A DNA stretch of 34,509 nucleotides from an uncultured Bacteroidota bacterium (GTDB lineage Bacteria; Bacteroidota; Rhodothermia; Rhodothermales; Salinibacteraceae). The notes under the pieces were generated by a model. The model was not told the origin of the DNA and ran no database searches. It was given only the letters and a program-made list of their open reading frames with translations. The position numbers and the translations under genes were made by a program. Within the stretch, counting starts at the first letter, position 1; each line of letters opens with the position of its first letter. This document shows, piece by piece, positions 1 to 8,933 of this stretch. Location: assembly GCA_937127285.1 (NCBI GenBank), contig CAKZLV010000041.1, positions 1-34,509 on the forward strand. The letters run 5' to 3'.

Positions 1-55
1 CTACTGGTCGGTTCCCCTACTGGTCGGTTCCCCTACTGGTCGGTTCCCCTACTGG
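1..55. repeat. Tandem repeat, 16-bp unit CTACTGGTCGGTTCCC, 3 full copies plus a partial copy (CTACTGG) that is the end of the adjacent CDS; truncated by the window edge
   Basis: Direct reading of the first 55 bases; the partial last copy overlaps the stop codon (cta, minus strand) at 49-51. Confidence 0.97.
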
Positions 56-1266
56 AAGTCGAAGAGCAGGGAGAACCGGAGCGTGTTTGCGAGCGGGTTG
101 TTTTCCTCGAGCGTGTAGATGTAGGAGATATCGACGCCGATGATGTTGTACCGCAGGCCGGCGCCGAAATTCAGGAACTCCCGGTTTCCATTGTTCGGGT
201 CTTCGTAGAAATACCCCGTTCGCAGTGCCAGGAGATCGTTGTACCAGTACTCCAGCCCGAGACCGATGGTGAACTGCTCTACGAGGCTAAGCTCGGCTGC
301 CTCGTCTCCTCCGCGCTGCAAGCCACGGGCTGTCCCCCACGAGTTAAAGATGGCCTCGTAGAAGGGATCCGGGTCGGTAATCACGTCGCACTCCTCCCCC
401 TCCTCCAGGTCGGCCGGATTGCAGTTTGGGTCCACGCGACGGTCGACGCTCACGAGTTCCTTGTTGAAGTCGTTCGCAAACGTCAGGGAGTTGTACTCGT
501 CGAAATCGAACGTAAACGCGTATCCGAGGCGAAGATTGGTGGGAAGGGGCTGTTGGTCTTCGTCGTAGGTCATGAAGCCCCCCATGTTTGCCAGGTTCAC
601 CCCGGTGGAGAACGTCGTCTGCGTGCCTCCAAGGGAGAAAGGCGCCGTTCGGTACAGGGCCGACAGATCGAACGCAACCGTCGCCGCGGTGCCGTCGTCA
701 ATCTGCAGTTCCGACGTCGGATCCGTCAGCTTCGAATAGATGACGCGGACGCTCGTCCCGAGCCCCAGGCGCTCCGAGACCCGCCGTCCGTAGGAAACGC
801 CAACGGCCAGTTCGTAGGAGCGGGACTCGCCCAGAAGCTCGCCGTTGCCGTCTCGCCGCTCGATTTCTCCGAGGTTGAGGAAGGTGACGTTGCCGCCAAA
901 TGTGCCGACACCGTCGACGTGGTAGGTGCCGACCAGGTACTCATAGAAGAGGCCGGCGTCGAATTCCGGCAGCCAGTTCGCGTGGGTGATTCCAAGCTGC
1001 GTGTTCTCTTGAAAGGCCAGGCCAGACGGGTTCCAAAACATCGCGTTCGCATTGTCCGCCACGGCCACTCCGGCATTCCCCATTCCGGCAGACCGGCTGT
1101 CGGGTTCGATGCGGAGAAAGAGGGCGGTCGCTTCCCCGAGCTGGGCGCGAGCCGTCTGCGTCATCCCCAGTGAGAGGACAACCGCAGCCACGGCGATCAG
1201 CAGAAAGCGGTACAGACGCACTGGAAGGGTGGAAGACAAAGTCATGGGGAGTCGCTGTTGGTGCAA
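49..1266 (-). CDS. PorV/PorQ-family outer-membrane beta-barrel-like protein (UPF0164-like)
   Basis: 405 aa; N-terminal signal peptide; 'SRSAGMGNAGVAVADNANAMFWNPSGLAF' motif typical of PorV/PorQ-type proteins; ends in aromatic ...LLFDFQ. Confidence 0.8.
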   Translation of the reverse strand: MHQQRLPMTLSSTLPVRLYRFLLIAVAAVVLSLGMTQTARAQLGEATALFLRIEPDSRSAGMGNAGVAVADNANAMFWNPSGLAFQENTQLGITHANWLPEFDAGLFYEYLVGTYHVDGVGTFGGNVTFLNLGEIERRDGNGELLGESRSYELAVGVSYGRRVSERLGLGTSVRVIYSKLTDPTSELQIDDGTAATVAFDLSALYRTAPFSLGGTQTTFSTGVNLANMGGFMTYDEDQQPLPTNLRLGYAFTFDFDEYNSLTFANDFNKELVSVDRRVDPNCNPADLEEGEECDVITDPDPFYEAIFNSWGTARGLQRGGDEAAELSLVEQFTIGLGLEYWYNDLLALRTGYFYEDPNNGNREFLNFGAGLRYNIIGVDISYIYTLEENNPLANTLRFSLLFDFQ

Positions 1267-1484
1267 TCGGGATTGAATACAGGGCGGACGTGGTCGAGCG
1301 CGCAGCGGTCGATCATGCAGCGGTCCGTCGTCGTCCTCCCCACCGCCGGAACGGGGTCTGTCCCTCCGGAACGGATCCGTTCGTTATCGCGGCAGTGGAG
1401 GGAGAAGCGGTAGCGGTTTTTCCCGATAGGCAACCGTGGGGACTGACGAAAAACAATGTGAGGAGAGACATCCTCTTGATTCCA

Positions 1485-1512
1485 ATCGTATCCTAGCCCG
1501 TGCCGGTGACAA
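1485..1512 (-). promoter_or_regulatory. Possible sigma70-like promoter upstream of the PorV-like gene (TTGTCA-N16-TACGAT on minus strand)
   Basis: Plus-strand ATCGTA at 1485-1490 and TGACAA at 1507-1512, 16-bp spacer, about 220 bp upstream of the CDS. Confidence 0.4.
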
Positions 1513-1629
1513 TGTAAATGGTTGGCACGAAAGAAACGGAGAAACCGCCCACAGACGTTTGGACAACTTCCAGACCGAAGCGGCGGAGCAGACGCGGCAG
1601 AAAGCCGACGCGACAGGAGACGAGCAGAT

Positions 1630-1881
1630 TCATGCGTCCTTGCCGATTGCCCTCTTCAGGCGGTTGAGGCGCTCGAGCGAATCAGCCATCTGCTCTGCTG
1701 CTTCCTTGATGTCTTCGGCGGAGGACGCAAACTGATCGTCGAGGCCCTCCTGCCGGCTTACCTCCAGCAGAAACTGAGCGTTGCCGGAGATAATCGATAG
1801 CGGGTTGTTCAAATCGTGATACACGGAAGAAATCGTCTCCTGTGCATCCTCTGCCGAGTCCAGGGGGGAATTGTTGCTCAT
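1630..1881 (-). CDS. Stand-alone histidine kinase DHp (HisKA-like) domain protein, no ATPase domain
   Basis: 83 aa with H-box 'YHDLNNPLSIISGNAQFL'; the ORF ends without N/G boxes. Confidence 0.7.
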   Translation of the reverse strand: MSNNSPLDSAEDAQETISSVYHDLNNPLSIISGNAQFLLEVSRQEGLDDQFASSAEDIKEAAEQMADSLERLNRLKRAIGKDA

Positions 1882-2005
1882 TTCATCGGTGGGTTCGTTC
1901 GTGATAGTGACACCTCCATGAAGGGCGCCCGTTCCGGGACGAGATCGTCAAACGACGCCGGCGACCGGTCCGCCGGGGAACACTGTCTGCCGCTGCGGAG
2001 GCATA

Positions 2006-2110
2006 GCCGCTGAAGGCACCGTTGTTGAGGGTGCCCTTGTTGAGGGTGCCCTTGTTGAGGGTGCCCTTGTTGAGGGTGCCCTTGTTGAATGCACCGTTGC
2101 TGAAGGCACA
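2006..2110. repeat. Tandem repeat, 15-bp unit (c/g)TTGTTGAGGGTGCC, 7 units with degenerate edges
   Basis: Units at 2006, 2021, 2036, 2051, 2066, 2081 and 2096; the central three are identical. Confidence 0.95.
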
Positions 2111-2194
2111 GCCGCGGCGAGGCTCACGAGCCCGTTCCGTCGCCGCTCGTTTGCCGAGCGCTCCTCGATCCGGGGCTCGGAGATCACGGGGCGG

Positions 2195-3055
2195 CTACAG
2201 CGCGCTCAGGGGCCGGGGCCGGATCGGTTCAATTCCGTGCTCCGTTTCTTCCAGCGAAGCCACAGCAACGTCGGGATCGTGTTCGAAAAAGAGGTCCCAG
2301 CCGCTGCGGGCCGCCTCGTGAAGAAATTCCGCCTTCTCTTCGATGGTGCGCAGCGGCTCAACGTCGTACGCCATCGTCCACGCCGCAGGCAGGTGGTGCG
2401 TCGTAGGAAGAAGATCTCCAACGTACACGAGGGTAGACGCCTCTCCCGCGATTTTCACCATCTGCTGGGCTCGCGTGTGCCCGTGAACCGGGAGGACCTC
2501 GACGGCATCGACGATCTCGGTCCGTCCGTCCACAAGTTGCAGCTGCCCGCTCTCCGCCAGAGGCTGGATGTTGCGCGCAAGGAAGGACCCGGCTTCCTTC
2601 GGATTGGGGTCTGTCGCCCACTCCCAGTGGTCGCGCTGAACGTAGAAGGTCGCGTTCTCGAACGCAACCTCGTGATCGTCATCCCCAACCCGACGGGTGC
2701 TGCCTCCGCAGTGATCAAAGTGCAGGTGGGTCAAAATGACATCGGTGATCTCGTCGGGCGCAATCCCGATGTCGTTGAGAGACGTTGCCAAGCGGGTCTC
2801 GGATCGGTCGACGGCGTAGATGTCAGCATATTTCGTGCCGTCGAACGTATCCCCGATCCCGGTGTCGATCAGGATGGTTCGGTCTGCCCCGTTCAGGAGC
2901 AGGCAGCGCATGTGGAGGGAAATTCGGTTTTGATCGTCGGGGGCGATGCGCTGCTCCCACAGCGGCTTGGGGACGATGCCGAACATGGCGCCGCCGTCAA
3001 GACCGAAGGTGCCGGTGTCCACGGTATGGAGGCGATACGGGCCGAGGTGTGTCAT
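2195..3055 (-). CDS. MBL-fold metallo-hydrolase
   Basis: 286 aa; 'ILTHLHFDHCGG' HxHxDH motif and 'VHGHTRAQQ' downstream histidine. Confidence 0.9.
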   Translation of the reverse strand: MTHLGPYRLHTVDTGTFGLDGGAMFGIVPKPLWEQRIAPDDQNRISLHMRCLLLNGADRTILIDTGIGDTFDGTKYADIYAVDRSETRLATSLNDIGIAPDEITDVILTHLHFDHCGGSTRRVGDDDHEVAFENATFYVQRDHWEWATDPNPKEAGSFLARNIQPLAESGQLQLVDGRTEIVDAVEVLPVHGHTRAQQMVKIAGEASTLVYVGDLLPTTHHLPAAWTMAYDVEPLRTIEEKAEFLHEAARSGWDLFFEHDPDVAVASLEETEHGIEPIRPRPLSAL

Positions 3056-3189
3056 GCAGCGGGTTGAACGTCGGGGGGAACCGTGGGAGAAGGTTTCTCA
3101 CTGTCCCCATCATCCCAAATCCGACGACCAATGTCCATCCGGCCAGGCCCCGTGCGGCGAGATGCTTCTTCGGCGAACCGCTCTTCCGG

Positions 3190-3840
3190 CTACACCTCCT
3201 CCGGCGGGAAGTCCTTGAAATGGCCGTTGGACCGGATACGTCGCCGGAGGTCTTCGGTTTGCTCCACCCGTGGGATCAGAGATTCGAAGTGGTCGATCAG
3301 GTACTCGATCCGCTCGCTTTCCGTGGAGAGGCGCAGAACCTCTTGTTTCTGCGACGGATCCAGTCCCGCGTTCTGAGCCAGCACGAACGACAGGTGGGCG
3401 ACGTCGTCGTAGAGGTCGGGTCGGACGGTGCGTCCGGCCAGTTCGAGGAGCTTCATGTGCTGGGTGATGACCCGCTCCTTGAGGTCGAGGTCCAGGTCTC
3501 CTTCTGCTTCGCGCAGGAGGTCGACGTCGGCCGTGTAGTAACTTTTGTCGTCGTGGACTTCCACAATGCGAAAGCGCTCCTCCCCCTCCACAACAATGTC
3601 CATGCGCCCGTCGTCGTACTCCGTCACGACGCGCTCGATGCGGGCCGTCGTTCCCACGTCCGCAATCCGGCCGTCTTCGGCGAGGACGATACCGAAGGCG
3701 ACCTCGTGATCGAGGCAGTAGTGGGTCAGGTCTTTGTAGCGCTCCTCAAAGATGTGCAGAGGAAGCTGCTCGTCCGGGTACAAGACAAGCCCCAGCGGAA
3801 AGAGGGGAAGTGAGTCGATCGACGCCATAAGCCGTTCCAT
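3190..3840 (-). CDS. LON peptidase substrate-binding (N-terminal) domain protein
   Basis: 216 aa; 'LPLFPLGLVLYPDEQLPLHIFEERYKDL' is the hallmark of the Lon substrate-binding domain; no AAA or protease domain. Confidence 0.9.
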   Translation of the reverse strand: MERLMASIDSLPLFPLGLVLYPDEQLPLHIFEERYKDLTHYCLDHEVAFGIVLAEDGRIADVGTTARIERVVTEYDDGRMDIVVEGEERFRIVEVHDDKSYYTADVDLLREAEGDLDLDLKERVITQHMKLLELAGRTVRPDLYDDVAHLSFVLAQNAGLDPSQKQEVLRLSTESERIEYLIDHFESLIPRVEQTEDLRRRIRSNGHFKDFPPEEV

Positions 3841-3888
3841 TTACCTGCATAACGCGGGAAATCGAACGACCCGGTGGAAACCGGTGTT

Positions 3889-5778
3889 TCACTTCTTTTC
3901 GCCAGAGAACAGGGATGTCACAGCCGTCTCCCGTTTGCCAGGGGGAGAGGCCCTTTCGTCGGGGGGCGGCGAGCCGGAGGCGGGCGGGGGCGGATCTCGA
4001 AGGAGAACGAGAGCGATGCTGCCCGTGACGGCAACGCCCAGCAGAACGGCGGCCGTTGCCCACTGCAGCAAGAGCAGAGCGCCCACCCCGAACATGGTGC
4101 CGTACAGGACGGGGACGGCAGCGGCCACCCGCAGGAGGCTTCGCTTCAGGGAGATGGCCGGGGGGATTCCCGTGCGCCGCCGCTGCCGCGCCCATCCCGG
4201 TCCCCCGGGGCGGGCGAGGCGATAGAAGCGATCCAGCGTTTCGGGACGCTCGGGCGGGGTGAGGAGCATGGTGGTGATCCAGGCAACGGCCGTGGCGCCG
4301 GTGATGAACAGGAGGCGGAGCCCGAAGTCGTCGATCGTCACCACGTCCACCACGGTGGTGAGCAGGCCGAGGACGAAGCCGGCGATCATGGCTGCGAGTT
4401 CTGCCCAGGCGTTGATCCGCCACCAGAACCAGCGGAGGATGAGCACGACGCCCGGCCCGGTTCCGATGGCCAGGACGAGTCGAAAGACCGTCGCGACGCT
4501 GTCGGCAAAGAAGGCGGCGGTCGCGCCGAGCGCGGTGATGAGGACGGACGCCGCCCGGCCGACGGCCACCAGTTCGTCGTCGTCGGCCTGGGGGTGGAGA
4601 AATCGCTTGTACAGGTCGTTCGTCAGGTACGACGCCCCCCAGTTGATCTGCGTCGACACGGTGCTCATGAAGGCTGCCACGAGCGACGCAACGACCACGC
4701 CCAGCAGGCCGGTGGGAAGAAAGTCGACCATAAGCCGGGGGTAGCCCATCTCCGGATCCTCCATGTCCGGGTAGAGCACCAGTGCGGCGAGGGCCACGAG
4801 CACCCACGGCCAGGTTCGCACCACGTAGTGCATGATGTTGAAGAACCAGGCGGCCTTTTCGGCGCTGGCCTCGTCCCGCGACGCCGCCAGCCGCTGGATG
4901 AACTCCCCTCCCCCGTCGGAGCGCCGGAACGTCCACCACTGGATGCCGACGTAGGCGAAGAAGGTGGTCGCGCTGATTCCGGCGAAGGAACTCCATCCCA
5001 CCCCCAGCCACGTGTCGGCGCTCCAGGTGATGGGGATGAAGGCGAGGACGTCGAACTCCGTAAAGCGCTGCGACTTCTCGACGAGCCCGCTCAACCCCCC
5101 GACGTCCGGGCTCTGGATGGCGAAGACCGCAACGAGGACGGCGCCGAAGAGAGCAAGGAAGAACTGAAAAAAGTCGGTGGCCACCACGCCCCACAGTCCG
5201 GACAGTCCGGCGTAGAGAAGAACGAGGAGCGACACGCCGATCACGATCAAGAGTTTGGGATCGACGCCCAGCACGGTCCCTCCGGCGGTGGAGGCACCGG
5301 CGACGCCGAGGCGTTCCCAGATGCCCAGCGCGCCGATCACCTTCACGGCGGCCAGCATGATGTAGCCGATCCCGATGCAGTTGATCGGGACGGCGAAGAG
5401 AAAGGCCTTCGTTGCGCGCAGGATGGCAGCCGGTCGTCCCCCGTACCGCTTTTCGGTCAGTTCGGCGTCGGTGACGATTTCGCTTCGGCGCCACAGACGG
5501 GCGAACAGGTAGATGAGGGCAACGTGCCCGAAGCCGAACGCCCACCATTCCCAGTTGCCGGCAATCCCGCGGCTGCCGACGACGCCGGCCACGTAGAGCG
5601 GGGTGTCGATGGAGAAGGTCGTGGCCGCCATCGACGTGCCGGCGAGCCACCAGGGCAGCGACCGGCCGGAGACGAAGAAGTCCTCCAGAGACTGGGACGC
5701 CCGCCGGGACAGATACGCCCCCAGCCCGAGCGCGGCGGCCATGTACAGACCGACGATCAGCCAGTCGACGAGGGCCAT
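3889..5778 (-). CDS. Sodium:solute symporter family protein (SSS)
   Basis: 629 aa, many TM helices; 'VDWLIVGLYMAAALGLGAYLSRRASQSLEDFFVSGRSLPWWLAGTSMAATTFSIDTP' is typical of SSS N-termini. Confidence 0.92.
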   Translation of the reverse strand: MALVDWLIVGLYMAAALGLGAYLSRRASQSLEDFFVSGRSLPWWLAGTSMAATTFSIDTPLYVAGVVGSRGIAGNWEWWAFGFGHVALIYLFARLWRRSEIVTDAELTEKRYGGRPAAILRATKAFLFAVPINCIGIGYIMLAAVKVIGALGIWERLGVAGASTAGGTVLGVDPKLLIVIGVSLLVLLYAGLSGLWGVVATDFFQFFLALFGAVLVAVFAIQSPDVGGLSGLVEKSQRFTEFDVLAFIPITWSADTWLGVGWSSFAGISATTFFAYVGIQWWTFRRSDGGGEFIQRLAASRDEASAEKAAWFFNIMHYVVRTWPWVLVALAALVLYPDMEDPEMGYPRLMVDFLPTGLLGVVVASLVAAFMSTVSTQINWGASYLTNDLYKRFLHPQADDDELVAVGRAASVLITALGATAAFFADSVATVFRLVLAIGTGPGVVLILRWFWWRINAWAELAAMIAGFVLGLLTTVVDVVTIDDFGLRLLFITGATAVAWITTMLLTPPERPETLDRFYRLARPGGPGWARQRRRTGIPPAISLKRSLLRVAAAVPVLYGTMFGVGALLLLQWATAAVLLGVAVTGSIALVLLRDPPPPASGSPPPDERASPPGKRETAVTSLFSGEKK

Positions 5779-5868
5779 GAAGGGAGAGCCGGTGAGGAGC
5801 GGCGGTGCCCGCCGCCGAAGGAACGAAACCAGGGCATGGATGCGGGCCGGGCGGCCCCGGTCGAGCCG

Positions 5869-6372
5869 CTACGGCGTCGGGACGGGCGTTCGCTCTCCGC
5901 GGGCTACGGGTTGCGAGCGCCCGGCTAGCCGTTCCGGAGCAAAGGCGTCGCGAGGGCTCGCTGCCGCCGCCGAGCCGGCATGCTTCCGCATGAAGTAGTC
6001 GAGGTAGGCGGCCGCTACGTGCGCCTCCTCCTCTTCAGCGCACAGGTAATACTCCTGCTTGTAGGGCTTGTCCCACTGGCTGGGAAAGAAGAGTTCGCGG
6101 CACGGGTCGGCACCGATTTGGAGCGCCCGGGCGGCTTTCTTCCAGAGCGTGCCTCCGGTGTGAAATCCTCCTTCTTCGAGGAGATCCCGCTCGTCGTGGC
6201 TCCCGTTCTCCAGGAGGACGTGCCCGGCAATGCAGGCCCGAAACCCGTCCGGCACGGCCCCTTCTCGCAGAACGCGCGTCGCGTTGCGGGCAAAGGCCCA
6301 CTGCGCGGCGCAGAACCGGTCGGGGTACAGAACGATTTTTTTCCGGACGGACTCAAGAAGTTGGACGTTCAT
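5869..6372 (-). CDS. Conserved hypothetical protein
   Basis: Start chosen at MNVQLLESVRKKIV (6372) within the 184-aa ORF; compact, normal composition (RFCAAQWAFARNA...CIAGHVLLENG); family not recognised with certainty. Confidence 0.6.
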   Translation of the reverse strand: MNVQLLESVRKKIVLYPDRFCAAQWAFARNATRVLREGAVPDGFRACIAGHVLLENGSHDERDLLEEGGFHTGGTLWKKAARALQIGADPCRELFFPSQWDKPYKQEYYLCAEEEEAHVAAAYLDYFMRKHAGSAAAASPRDAFAPERLAGRSQPVARGERTPVPTP

Positions 6373-6654
6373 CGCGTACAACGGTGCGGTTCGAGTAGGG
6401 GTACGAGGTGGCGGCCGTCCCATCGACCCGTCCGTTCACGGTCCGCTCCGGTACGTACAGCTGTCGCGGAGGGGCGGGAAGCAGCAGCCCGGTCGGGGGA
6501 CAAGGGCACAGCTGAGGCGGGGGTCGAAGGCACGGCCGGGAGGCGCGTCATCCGCAGGGCCCGGACTGCGGGGCGGCGTCGGCCGCCCCGGCGAGACCGA
6601 CGAACGGGGTGTCCGGGGGCCGGGAGTGCGCGGTCGATTCGGGAAGGGTGCGGT

Positions 6655-7647
6655 CTACTTGACGCCCTCGCTCATCTCCAGCATGCGTTCGATCGGTTCG
6701 AGGGCGCGCCGGCGAAGGTCTTCCTCCAGGGTGACCTCCGGCTGCTCGTGCCGCAGGCACAGGTACAGCTTTTCGACCGTGTTGAGGCGCATGTGGGGGC
6801 ACTGACTGCAGTTGCAGCCGCTCTCCGGCGGGGCCGGGATGAGTTCGTTCTGCGGCTCGTCCTGCCGCATCTGGTGCAGGATGCCCTCTTCGGTGGCCAC
6901 GATAAACGAAGCCGGGCCGTTCTCCCGAGCATAGCGGCGGATCTGACTCGTCGACCCGATGAAGTCGGCGTGCTGAAGAACGGCGTCTCGGCACTCCGGG
7001 TGCGCCAGCACTTCGGCATCGGGGTGCCTCACCTGCAGCCGCAGGATGCGCTTCTCGCTGAAGGTTTCGTGGACGATGCACACCCCGTCCCACAGCACCA
7101 TGTCGCGCCCGGTTTCCTTGATCAGGTACTTGCCCAGGTTCTTGTCGGGGGCGAAGATCAGCGGCTGATCCTCCGGGAACTGGTTGATAATGTGGGCGGC
7201 GCTGGAAGAGGTACAGGTGACGTCGGACAGCGCCTTGACGGCGGCGGTGCTGTTGACATACGTGACGACCTTGTGGTCGGGGTACTGCTTCAGCCACTCG
7301 GCAAACTCGTCGGCCGGGCAGGTGTCGGCCAGCGAGCAGCCGGCGTTGAGGTCCGGCAGAATCACGCGCTTCTCCGGGTTCATGATCTTGGCCGACTCGG
7401 CCATGAAGTGCACGCCGGCGAAGACAATGATCTCGGCGTCGGTGGCGGCGGCCTTGCGGGCCAACCCCAGCGAATCGCCGACGTAATCGGCCAGATCCTG
7501 GATCTCAGACTCCTGGTAGTAGTGAGCCAGGAGGATGGCGTTTTTCTCGTCCTTCAGTCGCTCAATTTCCGAGAACAGGTCCAGCGTCGGGTCTACGTCT
7601 TCTTCCACGTAGCCGATCTCGGGATCCAAAACGGCAGTGTCGGGCAT
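6655..7647 (-). CDS. nadA: Quinolinate synthase NadA
   Basis: Start chosen at MPDTAVL (7647). '[32 protein letters not shown]', '[15 protein letters not shown]', '[21 protein letters not shown]' match NadA with its Fe-S cysteines. Confidence 0.96.
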   Translation of the reverse strand: MPDTAVLDPEIGYVEEDVDPTLDLFSEIERLKDEKNAILLAHYYQESEIQDLADYVGDSLGLARKAAATDAEIIVFAGVHFMAESAKIMNPEKRVILPDLNAGCSLADTCPADEFAEWLKQYPDHKVVTYVNSTAAVKALSDVTCTSSSAAHIINQFPEDQPLIFAPDKNLGKYLIKETGRDMVLWDGVCIVHETFSEKRILRLQVRHPDAEVLAHPECRDAVLQHADFIGSTSQIRRYARENGPASFIVATEEGILHQMRQDEPQNELIPAPPESGCNCSQCPHMRLNTVEKLYLCLRHEQPEVTLEEDLRRRALEPIERMLEMSEGVK

Positions 7648-7929
7648 GGTGCAGATGCTGCGGATCAATCGGTGAGGTGTCGATGGCTTGCGAGGGCAGC
7701 CCGTGCCGGTGCCGCAAGGCCGCCGGTGGGTGAGCAAGCATATGATTGCACCCACGTCCGCCGAAGATGTTCGGCCCGCCCGCGTCTGTGCGCGGACGGT
7801 ACCAGACAGACGACAAGAGACGCCCGGGATGCCGGAGCAAGCGGCACCGGTTTCGTTTCACGACGGCGGTTCAGGCTGCGGGCGCTCGTCCGCAGCCGAC
7901 GGTCTTCTCCTTCGATGAGTGTGCGGGGG

Positions 7930-8008
7930 CTAACCGCGGTGCGGTACCAACCGGTGCGGTACCAACCGGTGCGGGTACCAACCGGTGCGGGTACCAGCCG
8001 CGGTGCGG
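7930..8008. repeat. Tandem repeat, 15/16-bp unit GTACCAACCGGTGCG, about 5 units
   Basis: Units at 7930 (degenerate), 7945, 7960, 7975 and 7991 (degenerate), between nadA and the LolD-like gene. Confidence 0.93.
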
Positions 8009-8033
8009 GTCGAGGAGCGACCGGCTCACCCGG

Positions 8034-8063
8034 GCCTTCGCCGATCCAGCCTTCGCCGATCAA
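8034..8063. repeat. 15-bp tandem duplication GCCTTCGCCGATC(CA/AA), second copy spanning the stop codon of the LolD-like CDS
   Basis: 8034-8048 gccttcgccgatcca; 8049-8063 gccttcgccgatcaa; stop codon tca at 8060-8062. Confidence 0.95.
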
Positions 8064-8788
8064 GACGACGGGGAGCGCTCTGCGTCCGTGAGGGTCACGT
8101 CGTCGGCGTGCTCTACCTCCCGGAGCCGGCCGTACTCAAGGCGGAGGATGCGGCCGGCGATCCCCGCGAGGGCCGGGTTGTGCGTGACAATCACGAACGT
8201 CTGCCCCAACTCGCGGCTCAGGCGGTCGATCTCGCGGTGCAGGGGCTCGGCCGTACGGGCATCGAGGTTGCCGGTCGGCTCGTCGAGCAGCACCATCTCC
8301 GGTTCGTTCATGAGCGCCCGGGCCACGGCCACGCGCTGCTTCTCGCCCCCCGACAGCGTGCTGGGCTGATGATCGGAGCGATCGTCGAGGCCGAGAAGCT
8401 GCATCAACTCGCGCGCCCGCGGCTCCACCGTCGAGAGCGACTGGTGCTGAATCAGCGCCGGCATCGCTACGTTCTCCAGCGCCGTAAATTCGGGAAGCAG
8501 GTGATGAAACTGGAAGACGAAGCCGATCGACCGATTGCGGAAGGCGGCCAGCGCTTCATCGTCTTTCGCGAACACATCCGTCCCGTCGAACCGAACCGTG
8601 CCCGCCGTCGGCCGGTCCAGCGCGCCAATTAGGTGAAGCAGGGTTGACTTGCCCGTTCCGCTTTCTCCCACGACGGCAACAATCTCCCCGCGATCGACGC
8701 GCATCGAGAGATCGTCCAGCACGGTCAGCGGCGTCTCGCCTCCGGTGTCGTACTGCTTCACCAGTCCCTGAACGTCGAGCAGCGCCAT
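8060..8788 (-). CDS. ABC transporter ATP-binding protein, LolD/MacB-like
   Basis: 242 aa; Walker A '[29 protein letters not shown]', signature '[15 protein letters not shown]', Walker B '[12 protein letters not shown]'. Confidence 0.93.
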   Translation of the reverse strand: MALLDVQGLVKQYDTGGETPLTVLDDLSMRVDRGEIVAVVGESGTGKSTLLHLIGALDRPTAGTVRFDGTDVFAKDDEALAAFRNRSIGFVFQFHHLLPEFTALENVAMPALIQHQSLSTVEPRARELMQLLGLDDRSDHQPSTLSGGEKQRVAVARALMNEPEMVLLDEPTGNLDARTAEPLHREIDRLSRELGQTFVIVTHNPALAGIAGRILRLEYGRLREVEHADDVTLTDAERSPSS

Positions 8789-8824
8789 GGTCGATACCGG
8801 ATCGATGCCGGGTCAGTGTCCAGT

Positions 8825-8933
8825 CAGTCTCGGGTCAGTCTCGGGTCGGTGCCGAGTCGGTGCCGGGAATCGTCGTCGGGAATCCGTCGTCGGGAATCGT
8901 CGTCGGGAATCGTCGTCGGGAATCGTTCAGTCG
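8825..8933. repeat. Two abutting tandem arrays: 11-bp unit (CAGTCTCGGGT) then 13-bp unit (GAATCGTCGTCGG)
   Basis: 11-bp units at 8825, 8836, 8847, 8858; 13/14-bp units at 8867, 8880, 8894, 8907; the array runs into the stop codon (8927-8929) of the next CDS. Confidence 0.93.

Noticed and set aside
3746-5650. 634-aa minus-strand ORF and 684-aa plus-strand ORF (3874-5928) over the symporter gene
   Set aside because: Shadow ORFs in a high-GC gene; R/G/P/H-rich low-complexity translations with no domain, while the 3889-5778 frame gives a clear SSS transporter.
5980-8091. 703-aa plus-strand ORF
   Set aside because: Antisense to the hypothetical protein and nadA; no recognisable domain; explained by GC-rich third positions.
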